Position numbers and translations under genes: made by a program. Of a stretch of 64,000 bases of DNA, positions 46,947 through 55,843 are shown in pieces; the first letter of the stretch is position 1; each line of letters opens with the position of its first letter. This stretch comes from Microvirga ossetica (GTDB taxonomy: Bacteria; Pseudomonadota; Alphaproteobacteria; Rhizobiales; Beijerinckiaceae), in the NCBI RefSeq assembly GCF_002741015.1, contig NZ_CP016616.1, forward strand, positions 355,501 to 419,500, in the 5' to 3' direction. The notes beneath the pieces were generated by a model that saw only the letters and a program-made list of their open reading frames with translations, ran no database searches and was not told the DNA's origin.

Positions 46947-49127
46947 TCAACGGACGCCCTCTTTCAACAGATGGCATCTCTTGTATTTGAGTCGGCTGCC
47001 ACAATAGCAGGGATCGTTGCGCCCTATCTTGCGCTTTCTCGCCCCACTAATGGATTTCAAGATGTCCTCTATTGGTTTTGGCGTCGCCATCTTCGCTGTG
47101 GCTGCATCCATTGCGGCATCATGCTGCCAGGGATAATTGAGCATCAGACCGAAGCGGACGGCTCCATCACCCGGTCGGATAACAAGTCCAGACCAAGTGC
47201 TTGCCTTGACGCTGTACTTGCGGCGTTCGCAATGGCGTTTGAGTTGTGGCCCTGCGGTCTCGTCAGGCATCGCATTGCAATGGACCGTAATCCCACTGCC
47301 TTCTTCTCCGTAGGTTATGGAGGCGTCGTGGTTCTTCCCATCTCTGGTGGCGTCAGTCACGATTTTGTCGATCAACCGGCTCAATGTATTCGCGCTATCG
47401 CCGCTGAGCTTAAGGAGTTCGAGGCCGATGCCGATTGCTCCAGGGTCGGAGCGATTTTCGATCTCCTCGATGAGGCGACCGATGGCTGTACCCTTTAGTT
47501 CCGTCATAATCCCAGGAGGGTCCTTTTCGCCGGGAATACCCTGACGCCGGGCCGCCATCGCTATGTCCAGATCAGCGGAAATGTCATCTTGCAACGCTAT
47601 GAAGTCGTACTCACCGAGCCAAAGGTTTTGCTTGAGGTGGAAACCCAGAGCCACGATCTCATGGCTGAGACTGACATTGTTGGCGGCTTTCGCCCGCAAT
47701 TCGAGATAGCTGAGAAGGCGAAGCGGTGTTTCCAGAAACTCGGTCACGACGTCGATAAAGAACACGTCGCATACGAGCGGCTGCTCGATGTGGTCGACCG
47801 GATGGAAGGAAAGGAATTGCTGGGCTTGGAAGCTCAAGGCCGGGTAATGGTCGGAGACGACGCAAACGGGATGGATCTTTCTCAGAACCCCGGCGAGCTT
47901 GACCTCGCCGCCTGAACGCTCAGCAAGGAACGAGGTTCCCGCGAGCAGATGCTGACTGCAAAGGACCGCCTGGTCGCATGCCTCTTGGACGGCAGCCTTG
48001 AAATCCTTCTTCAGTTGGAGATCATTACCTTTGCGGGCTTCCAGCGTCAGTTTCTTCGACTTGGCCTGGACGACAATGGCACGGTCACCAAACAACACCA
48101 ACGCATCAATTTCACCAAGCTTCTTCTTGCGCGCGCTGGTCTCCCAGAGATCGACATTAAGTAAAACCTTGTCGGCACCGAACACGCGTTGCAGGCGCGC
48201 CGCGGTGAACTCTTCGGTGAAACCACCTCGATTCTCCGTTGCGATGCTCGCGTAAGTTTTGTCGCGGATCATCCAGTAGAATGGCGTGTCGTACAGGGCC
48301 TCTGCCAAGCTCACATAAAGAAACAGGATGCGGTTATTACCGTCGGCTTTAAGGATGGGGTACCCGTTGACGGCATTGAACTCATTGAACGATGTGAAGG
48401 TCGGGTTGCCATCTTCCGGGCATGTAAACGCATCGACAACGGCACTGACCGTTGCTTCCGGCAAGCCTGATTTTGCCGTGAGATCATTGATGGTAAATTG
48501 GAATCCCGGAAGGAAGATCCACGTTTCCGGCCAGATCTTGTTCATGCCCTGCAATGTCTTGGCTAGATTGTCGTTCAGGAAGTCCTCAAGCGCAGAAACA
48601 ATTTTTCGTGCTTCATCTGGTGTAAAGCCTTTGTTTTCCCTGAACCACTCTTCGTCGCGAGCATACCTTTCGACGGACAGGTCGCGGTACTGAAAGCTAT
48701 ATGCAGACTCGGCACTGTAGAAGATCGACTCCCGTAGAACCTCTGCATTGGCAAATGGATTGAAATTCTCGGCACCACTGGGATCCGTAATCGCTTTCTG
48801 GAATTCAGCTTTGATGGGCTCTCCGAATGCCTCTTGTAGCTCCTTCAGGAGGGCTTCGGTGCGCTCGATATAATTTTCCAGCGTCTTCATACCGGGGACC
48901 GTCAGATCGCGCGGCGCGCGAACCATTAACCCGATGAGGGTTGTCATCTCGGTGCGAATAAGCCGCCCAGGTGAGAAGAGTTGCGCGTAATCATCGCCTT
49001 GGAGGGCTTCGCCATAGCCTACAACATGATCGCGGAAGCAGAGATAGGCTATTGCGTGCGCGTATCCCGGGCTGGCACATAGTTCAGCCAAGTCATTGAA
49101 GATCTCCTGTTCTGCACGCGCAGTCAT
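46947..49127 (-). CDS. SEC-C motif protein with a restriction-like (NERD/PD-(D/E)xK) core
   Basis: The 726-residue protein begins MTARAEQEIFNDLAEL at an ATG preceded by GGTGGAG. The middle (about residues 300-390) has GFTEEFTAARLQRVFG, GEIDALVLFGDRAIVVQAKSKKL and further helices. That E-x-D…QxK pattern is that of NERD and related PD-(D/E)xK nucleases. The C-terminus carries a SEC-C zinc motif, GRNDPCYCGSRLKYKRCH. The first 280 residues are helical and unrecognised. It lies 54 bases after the helicase and 49 before the HNH gene, so the three should be one operon. Nuclease activity is inferred. Confidence 0.75.
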   Translation of the reverse strand: MTARAEQEIFNDLAELCASPGYAHAIAYLCFRDHVVGYGEALQGDDYAQLFSPGRLIRTEMTTLIGLMVRAPRDLTVPGMKTLENYIERTEALLKELQEAFGEPIKAEFQKAITDPSGAENFNPFANAEVLRESIFYSAESAYSFQYRDLSVERYARDEEWFRENKGFTPDEARKIVSALEDFLNDNLAKTLQGMNKIWPETWIFLPGFQFTINDLTAKSGLPEATVSAVVDAFTCPEDGNPTFTSFNEFNAVNGYPILKADGNNRILFLYVSLAEALYDTPFYWMIRDKTYASIATENRGGFTEEFTAARLQRVFGADKVLLNVDLWETSARKKKLGEIDALVLFGDRAIVVQAKSKKLTLEARKGNDLQLKKDFKAAVQEACDQAVLCSQHLLAGTSFLAERSGGEVKLAGVLRKIHPVCVVSDHYPALSFQAQQFLSFHPVDHIEQPLVCDVFFIDVVTEFLETPLRLLSYLELRAKAANNVSLSHEIVALGFHLKQNLWLGEYDFIALQDDISADLDIAMAARRQGIPGEKDPPGIMTELKGTAIGRLIEEIENRSDPGAIGIGLELLKLSGDSANTLSRLIDKIVTDATRDGKNHDASITYGEEGSGITVHCNAMPDETAGPQLKRHCERRKYSVKASTWSGLVIRPGDGAVRFGLMLNYPWQHDAAMDAATAKMATPKPIEDILKSISGARKRKIGRNDPCYCGSRLKYKRCHLLKEGVR

Positions 49128-49181
49128 AATTATCTCCACCTTTCCGATGCACGCATAGCTTCGCTTAACGTGTGGAGGAAT

Positions 49182-52100
49182 TTAACGAGACTTGGATACT
49201 TGAGAGCGGGGCAGCAGCCGCGCCATCTCGCTGAAGTTCGGGATTCCCGACCAGGCGCCGTATGATCCGACCACATAGAGGTTCTGCTTCGCTCGCGTGA
49301 CGGCCACGTTGAGGATGTTGGGTCCCGAGCCGGCCCATCTCCTCGCGCCATGCTGGCCCGCGTTCGGAGCGCCGAGCAGGAGGATCACCGTCTCGGCCTC
49401 GCGGCCTTGGAAGGTGTGGATCGTGCCGACGCGATCGCGTGCCCACTCGTCGGGCTGTGCCTGAAACGTCGAGAAGATGTCCCGCTCTCGTTCGAGCCGC
49501 CGGCGCATCTCCTGCTCGACGATCTTGAACGGGGTGATCACGAAGATGTCCGGCGACGTGATGCCGGCTGCGGCGACCGCTCTCAGCATCCGGACGACGA
49601 TCTCGCCCTCGTCGGGACACCACTTGGTCTCCGCCGTCCCGTCGATGTCGAACCAGCAGGATTGGCCCAGCAGCCTGCCGACTGGCCCAGGATCCTTCGG
49701 TTTCGGGGCATGCACCATCTCGCCGGCATAGGCGATCTCGTTGGAGATCCTGAACATGGGATCCTGGCAGCGGCGATGCACCAGCAGCGGCACCCCGACA
49801 GTCCGCCTGCCCTGGTCCGAACTGAAAGACGCCTTCGTCTTGGAGGCCTTGTCCGCGAGCGTCTGGGCGGAGGCGATCGGCGCCGCCCATTCGGCCATGT
49901 CGACCTTGAAGAACGTGCATATCTCGGCGGTGAGGCGGTCGGGCAGCGAGACCACCGGCGGGATCTGGAGCGGATCTCCGACAACGATGGACCGCTTCGC
50001 CCGCATGATCGCCCCGATGGCAGCCTGCGGCAGCGCCTGACCGGCCTCGTCGATCAGAAGCCACCCCAGACTACCCGGCTTCAGGTCGCCGAGCATCCGG
50101 TCGACGGACGCGAACGTGGTCGACACGACCGGGATGACCATGAAGAGCGTAGACCACAGGTCGCCCAGCAGCGCCTTCTTCTCCTCCGGGAACGCACCTG
50201 CCGTGAAGGCGCTCATCAGGGCACCCAGGTTATGCTGCACCTTCTGGGCCGAGGCGTCGACGAACGCCTTCTGGACCTCCAGGGCAGCCATGAAGAGTTC
50301 CTCGCGCTTGCGCTGGAGGGCGTCAGGCAGCCACGGAGCCGTCAGGTGGATCTTCTCGTGATCGCCGCCGAAGAAGCCTTGGTCGATGAGCCTGTCCTCG
50401 ATCTCCGCCCGGCCCATGTCGACCGTCTGCCAGAGCCTGGATACGAGATCCCTCTGGCTTGCTAGGTCCTTCGCCGAGGCCGAGACTCTGCTGGCCAAGG
50501 CGTCGGAGACGGCTCGGGCGTCGGCCTTCGCCCTCTCTGCTGCTGCTGCCCTTGCCTGGGTTCCCTTCGTGCGATCGGCAAGTTCCTTCGCCTCCCTCGA
50601 CCACGCCTTCCAGCTGGCAGTGCCGAACAGGCGTGCGAAGAATCCAGGGCGCAACAGGGTATGGCTTGCCTGGGCGGTCTCCTGGCGCCTGACCTCATCG
50701 GCCAGCTTCGCGTGTTCGGAGGTGTGCGCATCGAGCACGCGTCTAGCATCCGCACCCTGCCGCTCAAGCGCTGCGTGCTGCTCCTCGAGCTTGGCAAGCC
50801 TGTCGCGCTCTCCGGGCAGACGTTGGCAGGTAGCCCGAAGCTCCTCCAGGCGCTTGAGCTGGGCCTCGATCTCCCGCTTCAGTGCCCTGAACCGGGATCT
50901 GGCCTTGCGCCAGCATGCAGCGGCCGCATCTCCGGATGCCGGCTGCTCCCGGACGACCACCTCGGGCGTGCGCCGTTCGATCACCCGGTCCGTGACGGGA
51001 TCCTTGATCTCGCGGACGGCGGACTCTCCCTTGGCGGCCTTGAGATAGACGCGGAAGCCGAACTCCTCGTCCCACCAGAACTTCTGCTGGAAGGCGGCCC
51101 GGTTCTTCGCGTTCCCGAGCACGGCGGCGATCAGACCCCAGGTTTCGACGGCCTTGATGTCGGAATCCACATCGTCGTCATCGAGCCCGACGGAGTTCGC
51201 GAGGCGGTTGCTGATCGAGCGGAAGTAGGTGACCTCGGTTGGCCGGCCGAACTCCTTCTTCAGGGGCAGCTCGCGGCTGACGTTCTCAACGGCCTTGTTG
51301 TTGCTCGACGCAACCAGGATCTCATGCCCCTTGAGGCTGGGATCAAGCCGGTAGAGGTGGAGGAAGGCGTTGCCTCCGACTGATAACTTCTGTCCCGAGC
51401 TGGTGAAGGCTGAAGCCGGATCATCGAACCGCACCATGGCGGCGGCACGGTCGACGACGCAGCTTGCGACCAGGTCGCGCAGCAGCGTGGTCTTTCCGGT
51501 TCCCGGCGGGCCGTTGACGCCCATGATGCCACCGCCGCCTCCAAGCTCGGACCGAGCCAGGTTCACGGCAGCCTGCTGGAGCAGCACGAGCGGGTGACCA
51601 CCCGGTGACGGCCAGCGCGACGGAGGCATCTGGGCCGGGGCGACCGCAGGCTCGATGAGCTTCAGGTCGGCGAGGACATCCTCGGTCTTGCCGGGATGCT
51701 CCATGCCGAGGTAGCGCCGCAGGCCCGGACCGGAGTTGCCGTTGCCTACGAGTTCGGACGCCCGGGCGAGGTCGGCCAGGAAGAAGGAGTTCAGGAGTGA
51801 GGCCTCCGGCGGCGTCTTGGACTTGTAGTAGTGATAGACCCGCAGGGCGAATGTCGGCTTCTCGACGAGGTGTGCGGGAAGCTGGAACTGGGCGACGAGC
51901 CAATCGTGCGCCCGCCGGACGGTGGCCAAGTCCAGCGGCAACGGCTTCCCGTCGGGATCCTTGCGCCGCACGATCTGGTCGACACGGTCGAGCAGGGTCC
52001 GTTCGACTCGCGGCCATGCACCGAGCCCCCCGAGATTGAGCTTCAGAGCATGCGGCAGGGCCCATACGAAGGAGGACACGGCGATGGCGTTGTCCTCAAG

Positions 52101-52838
52101 CACGAAGCCGTCCTTGTCCACCAGCACGGCTGCGATCGCCGCCTTCTCCCGCTCCCGTCGGCTGCGCTCCTCGTCGGTCCCGAAGGCCTTCATGAGCTCA
52201 TCGGTCGCCCGGTCCATCGCGATCGCCCCGAGGATCACCTGATAGTAGAGCTTCTTGTTGGGACGTGAGCGCTCGCCCGTACCCCACGGCACCTGGCCGG
52301 TAGTCAGTTCGGCAACGCACCGGCGATCCCCCGCAGCCAGATCCTCCGGCTTTCGGTAGGTTTGGGGAGACAGGGCTTCCAGAGCCGTCCATGCAGCGAG
52401 CAGGGCCCGTGGTTCGTTAGCGCCCCTGGGACTCGGAAACGTGGGCAGCGGCCCCAGGTCCTCTGTCGGAGGAGTTGCCTGTTGCCTCGGCGTCTCACGT
52501 GGTTCTGCCGGCTTGTGCGAGCGCAGTTCGCCGGCGGGTGGTTCAGGTGCCGAACGACGTGGAAAGGGCAGCAGGATTGCGCTCGGCGACGGCTCCGGTG
52601 CCGCCCTCCGGGGCGTCGAGTGCGGCGATCCTGCGGCTACTTCGGCCTGGACCTCGGCGCTCCTGAGATGCAACAAAGCGTCATCGACCTCGACCGCCAG
52701 ATCCCTGGCCTTAGGCACGTTGCGGTGCTCCAGCTCATCAACCAGTGCTTCCAGGACCGCACGATGTCCGCGGGAAGCCTCGAACAGCGCTTTGAGTTCA
52801 GTGATCTTCTTCTGGAAGTACGGTCGTTGCCCCGGCAT
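49182..52838 (-). CDS. Large SF1 (Upf1/Dna2-like) helicase
   Basis: The 1,218-residue protein has an unrecognised N-terminal third with a proline-rich linker (about residues 65-140). The helicase core is split: Walker A GVNGPPGTGKTTLLRD (near 440), a long coiled-coil insert (about 630-800, rich in Arg/Glu/Ala heptads), then Walker B LLIDEAGQALPQAAIGA (near 929), VGDPLQIPPVV, RVGTIHTFQGREAETVIL (near 1132) and NVAVTRAKQNLYVVG. This is the COG1112-like class that recurs in defence islands, where it usually accompanies nuclease genes, as here. It is the first gene of the operon. Confidence 0.9.
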   Translation of the reverse strand: MPGQRPYFQKKITELKALFEASRGHRAVLEALVDELEHRNVPKARDLAVEVDDALLHLRSAEVQAEVAAGSPHSTPRRAAPEPSPSAILLPFPRRSAPEPPAGELRSHKPAEPRETPRQQATPPTEDLGPLPTFPSPRGANEPRALLAAWTALEALSPQTYRKPEDLAAGDRRCVAELTTGQVPWGTGERSRPNKKLYYQVILGAIAMDRATDELMKAFGTDEERSRREREKAAIAAVLVDKDGFVLEDNAIAVSSFVWALPHALKLNLGGLGAWPRVERTLLDRVDQIVRRKDPDGKPLPLDLATVRRAHDWLVAQFQLPAHLVEKPTFALRVYHYYKSKTPPEASLLNSFFLADLARASELVGNGNSGPGLRRYLGMEHPGKTEDVLADLKLIEPAVAPAQMPPSRWPSPGGHPLVLLQQAAVNLARSELGGGGGIMGVNGPPGTGKTTLLRDLVASCVVDRAAAMVRFDDPASAFTSSGQKLSVGGNAFLHLYRLDPSLKGHEILVASSNNKAVENVSRELPLKKEFGRPTEVTYFRSISNRLANSVGLDDDDVDSDIKAVETWGLIAAVLGNAKNRAAFQQKFWWDEEFGFRVYLKAAKGESAVREIKDPVTDRVIERRTPEVVVREQPASGDAAAACWRKARSRFRALKREIEAQLKRLEELRATCQRLPGERDRLAKLEEQHAALERQGADARRVLDAHTSEHAKLADEVRRQETAQASHTLLRPGFFARLFGTASWKAWSREAKELADRTKGTQARAAAAERAKADARAVSDALASRVSASAKDLASQRDLVSRLWQTVDMGRAEIEDRLIDQGFFGGDHEKIHLTAPWLPDALQRKREELFMAALEVQKAFVDASAQKVQHNLGALMSAFTAGAFPEEKKALLGDLWSTLFMVIPVVSTTFASVDRMLGDLKPGSLGWLLIDEAGQALPQAAIGAIMRAKRSIVVGDPLQIPPVVSLPDRLTAEICTFFKVDMAEWAAPIASAQTLADKASKTKASFSSDQGRRTVGVPLLVHRRCQDPMFRISNEIAYAGEMVHAPKPKDPGPVGRLLGQSCWFDIDGTAETKWCPDEGEIVVRMLRAVAAAGITSPDIFVITPFKIVEQEMRRRLERERDIFSTFQAQPDEWARDRVGTIHTFQGREAETVILLLGAPNAGQHGARRWAGSGPNILNVAVTRAKQNLYVVGSYGAWSGIPNFSEMARLLPRSQVSKSR

Positions 52839-53013
52839 ACACTAACCACTCTTATTCAGCTCGTGTGAGAGCCGTTTCCTGAGATGTCAGCCGCGAAGCT
52901 CCGCGTGTCAATTCCGTTTTAGGTTTGGCCAGTCACTCGCCTGCAGATCGCCAGCGACTGATGCTGCCACGGATCTGGTCGTGAGCCCTTCGCCCTGTCC
53001 CCAGGCCGCATGT

Positions 53014-53256
53014 CTATTCCAGGCAGTGCACCGTGAAGTGCCCATCGGCCCGCGTCTGGAATTGGTCGACGAAGGCGGCCCTGACGACCGCGCCACCGCT
53101 CGCGACGAGGGCCGGCACCGCGTGGGCAGCAATTGTCTGCGGCTCGACCACCCCGAACCGGGATCCGATCCGAGGCAGCAGGCGCGCGTTTGCCGAGCCA
53201 CCTTCCTGAATAACCTCGCAAGCAGGTGCTTGGGCATAGTCGTTGCGCCAACCACC
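53014..53256 (-). pseudogene. C-terminal fragment of an unidentified gene
   Basis: A minus-strand frame of 80 codons, bounded by TAG codons at both ends and lacking a start. It has strongly protein-like sequence (RIGSRFGVVEPQTIAAHAVP, ALVASGGAVVRAAFVDQFQ, ending HFTVHCLE). Coding-like sequence appears to continue upstream in other frames (for example TLVKIVVHDPWCC near 53350-53400), suggesting frameshifts. It lies just upstream of the helicase gene in the same direction and may be a lost first gene of that operon. Confidence 0.4.
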
Positions 53257-54200
53257 CTAAGCTTAGCCTTGACTTGCGCGACCACGCCCCTAATATGTCG
53301 ATCGTTGCCATGTTTGCATCCCTTTAGCGAGGGGGCACAGGCACTTCGTCTGAGCAGCACCAGGGATCGTGGACGACGATCTTAACCAGGGTGCCACCGC
53401 TGGTAGGGCCATGCCATCGTACCAGTGACGCTCGAACACCCCTAGCCCGAGGCCGAATGGCCGCGCGAGCCATTGAGGCGAGCAGGGTGACGCCAGCGGG
53501 GATTGGCATGGCGCAGACTGAGGCGCGTCGGAATCTCCGATGCTGCGAAACTCGGTCTCCTCCACAACGAGGCAGCCATGCTCAAAAACGCGCGCGCGTT
53601 CTATCGCGTCACTACCTGTGGAACTTGCTCCGAAGAGGCGCGCACGATCTCTTCGTACCAAAGCCCGCCTCTGGCGCAGGCTGGTCCAAACCTGTTGGTG
53701 AAGACCAATGCTGGCGAGCCGCTATCGGCTCTCCGAATGGAAGTCTGGTCTCAAGATAGTAGAGCTGTTTTCTCTCACACTTCATTGGCGACGCAGGTTG
53801 GAAGCCTGCCACAAGATCTCGTTGATACTCGGTCCCTTCTACTGTTGCGCTCGAGCACAGTTCCGCACTGTGCAAAACCAAACGAGTACCCGCACTCATA
53901 TTCGCGATACTCTCTAGCCCGTCAGCGCTTGACCGGTAAAGTGGAAGAGCCCTATCCGGAACGATTTCAGTCCAGCCTTAAGCACCGCGCTCGACAAGCC
54001 GACGGTCTCCGGAAAACGATGCTCAGATGCATCACCGGCCGGAAAGCACCACTGCTCCTCTCAGATTCAAGAGAGGCTATGCCGATCAACAGTGATGCCG
54101 TGTTGTCCCATGGACCTTTAGCCAGACGACATCCGAGACATGCCTCGTACGGGACCGTGACAATACAATCAACATCTCAAGCGCTACAGGAAATGTTGCA

Positions 54201-54503
54201 ATGGGCGAATTCAAAGAAGCGAGATTACCCGTTCGTAAGCTTCAAAACAGACGTACAGATAAATTATCACCAGCGGACATACAGATGACTGAAGTCAAAA
54301 TAAACGATCGTCGCAAATTACATCGCTTGCGACAGATGGTTTCAAGACGCGTGACGGAAGCTCCCGTCCAACATGCCACTCTCGCGACGAACGCCAACCT
54401 GTTCGCACACAAGACACTGCAAATAACACTCCAATACATGGTTTCCGATGAAAGCACTGAGGAGTGTCGAACAATGCTCAACTGCATCAAATGCATTTCC
54501 TGA
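54201..54503 (+). pseudogene. Decayed tyrosine recombinase C-terminus
   Basis: The frame ends FAHKTLQITLQYMVSDESTE, which lines up with FGHRDLEMTLRYMLSDPEVA of the intact recombinase at 57896-59962. That is the segment carrying the GH box and the catalytic tyrosine. The upstream HxxR box is degraded (LHRLRQMVS). The remnant lies 42 bases upstream of the intact recombinase operon, as expected if an earlier copy of such an element sat at the same site. Confidence 0.6.
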
Positions 54504-54544
54504 ACTCATAAAACAAAAGAGCTGAACGCTGAGACTGCTCATCC

Positions 54545-55843
54545 ATGGCTTCTATCTTTTCCCCTGATAAAAAACGGATGATCGACGCGGGATTTGGATC
54601 AATTGCACACGTTCCTGTGGTCTTTGATTCAACTTCAAACTACTGTCGAGAAGTCAACAGGTATCTGCGTGAGCGGGCGACCCTTGATTGGGTTCCTCAG
54701 GGCGCTAAGAAAGTCGTGCTGCTTGCCGAGCGATCATTGGAGAACATTGCTCGCAACCTCGGCAATTTCATTGAATGGTGCAAAGCCTGTAACAGCGATG
54801 AACACCGCAAGAACCGGCCTGGATTCGACGATTGGAGGTCTCTCACCTACGAGGACGTTCTCCAGTATCAGAGAGACCAACGTAGTGGTGCATGGTCCAA
54901 AGATCGTCGTAAGTTAACGCCAGAAACGGCTAATGGTCGGGCTGACACGGCAACTGACTTTCTCCAATGGGCAGCACAACGAGGCTTGAGACCTCCATTC
55001 CAAGTTAAGCTCACCACTGTTCGCAACAAGGCCAATTCGGCGAAATTATCAAGGAGCCGCATTACTTCTCGGCACTTTCGCGTTGGCCGCGAAAAGGCAT
55101 CCCGATCGAAGGCACTTCAGACTGCACTCAGTCTACCGAGAGTCGACGAAGTTCGCGCTTGGCTAAGCGCGGTGCTACGCAAGCGCGGCAAAGCCAAGTT
55201 TTTAGCATGCCGTTTCATTCTTGAGGTCGGCGCTCGGAGAATGGAAGTTGCTGCTTTGACTGAAGATCAATGGCCAACTCAAGAAACCCTCATGTTGTTG
55301 CAGAAGCGCGGTGACCTCTTTGCCACTCTGGAGCTCATTGAAACCAAGGGCGATGTTCCGCGAGATGTAATGATCCCAATCGAGTACGCGTTTGAAGTAC
55401 GAGAATGGATAGACGGCCCCCGCCTTCGCCTCACCAAGGCATACTTCGGGCGGACGAAAGAAAGAACGAGCAGCCTCTTTCTCTCTGATTCTCGAGGTTA
55501 CGAAGGCACTCCGATTCAATCGCACACGATCTATGATTGCTTCCATGAAGTGAAGCCACGACCACCAGGGTGGGCTCCCCATTTCGGGCGGCACACGTTT
55601 GCGTGTTTCTTTGTTCTGCGAGCGCTTGAATCAGAAGCGAAGATCCTCGGAAAGGATCTCACCAAAATGGGAGCTGACTGGGTGATGGGCCGCGGAACTT
55701 GGTGGTTAAACCTGCTCCGACGACAGCTCGGCCACGCTGATGAGGAAACTACCGAGATCTACCTCCGGTGGCTGATGAGCGCAACGCAGGTAGCAACGGT
55801 CGCAAAAGGTTGGCACGAGTCGCTCAATATCGAGGATTTCTGA
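54545..55843 (+). CDS. Tyrosine recombinase, first of trio (GinA-like)
   Basis: A 432-residue site-specific recombinase. The catalytic residues are complete: Arg in EVGARRMEVAAL (near 230), HxxR in PHFGRHTFACF (near 346), and H and Tyr in QLGHADEETTEIYLRW (near 397-405). The N-terminal 200 residues are the SAM-like core-binding part, rich in basic residues. It opens a chain of six overlapping genes. Size, order and partners resemble ginA of GInt islands, from memory of that family. Its stop overlaps the next start (TGATG). Confidence 0.88.
   Translation: MASIFSPDKKRMIDAGFGSIAHVPVVFDSTSNYCREVNRYLRERATLDWVPQGAKKVVLLAERSLENIARNLGNFIEWCKACNSDEHRKNRPGFDDWRSLTYEDVLQYQRDQRSGAWSKDRRKLTPETANGRADTATDFLQWAAQRGLRPPFQVKLTTVRNKANSAKLSRSRITSRHFRVGREKASRSKALQTALSLPRVDEVRAWLSAVLRKRGKAKFLACRFILEVGARRMEVAALTEDQWPTQETLMLLQKRGDLFATLELIETKGDVPRDVMIPIEYAFEVREWIDGPRLRLTKAYFGRTKERTSSLFLSDSRGYEGTPIQSHTIYDCFHEVKPRPPGWAPHFGRHTFACFFVLRALESEAKILGKDLTKMGADWVMGRGTWWLNLLRRQLGHADEETTEIYLRWLMSATQVATVAKGWHESLNIEDF

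Larger units (their letters stand above)
52839..54544. other. Decayed junction between the defence-like island and the recombinase operon
   Basis: 1.7 kb without an intact gene. It contains two gene remnants annotated separately (53014-53256 and 54201-54503). GC content falls from left to right. A 261-codon open frame (53503-54288) has no family likeness and mixed composition, and I do not call it. No tRNA or clear direct repeat is visible. Confidence 0.6.

Noticed and set aside
53503..54288. 261-codon plus-strand open frame in the junction region
   Set aside because: No recognisable domain, mixed composition and no good ribosome site; probably chance in decayed DNA.
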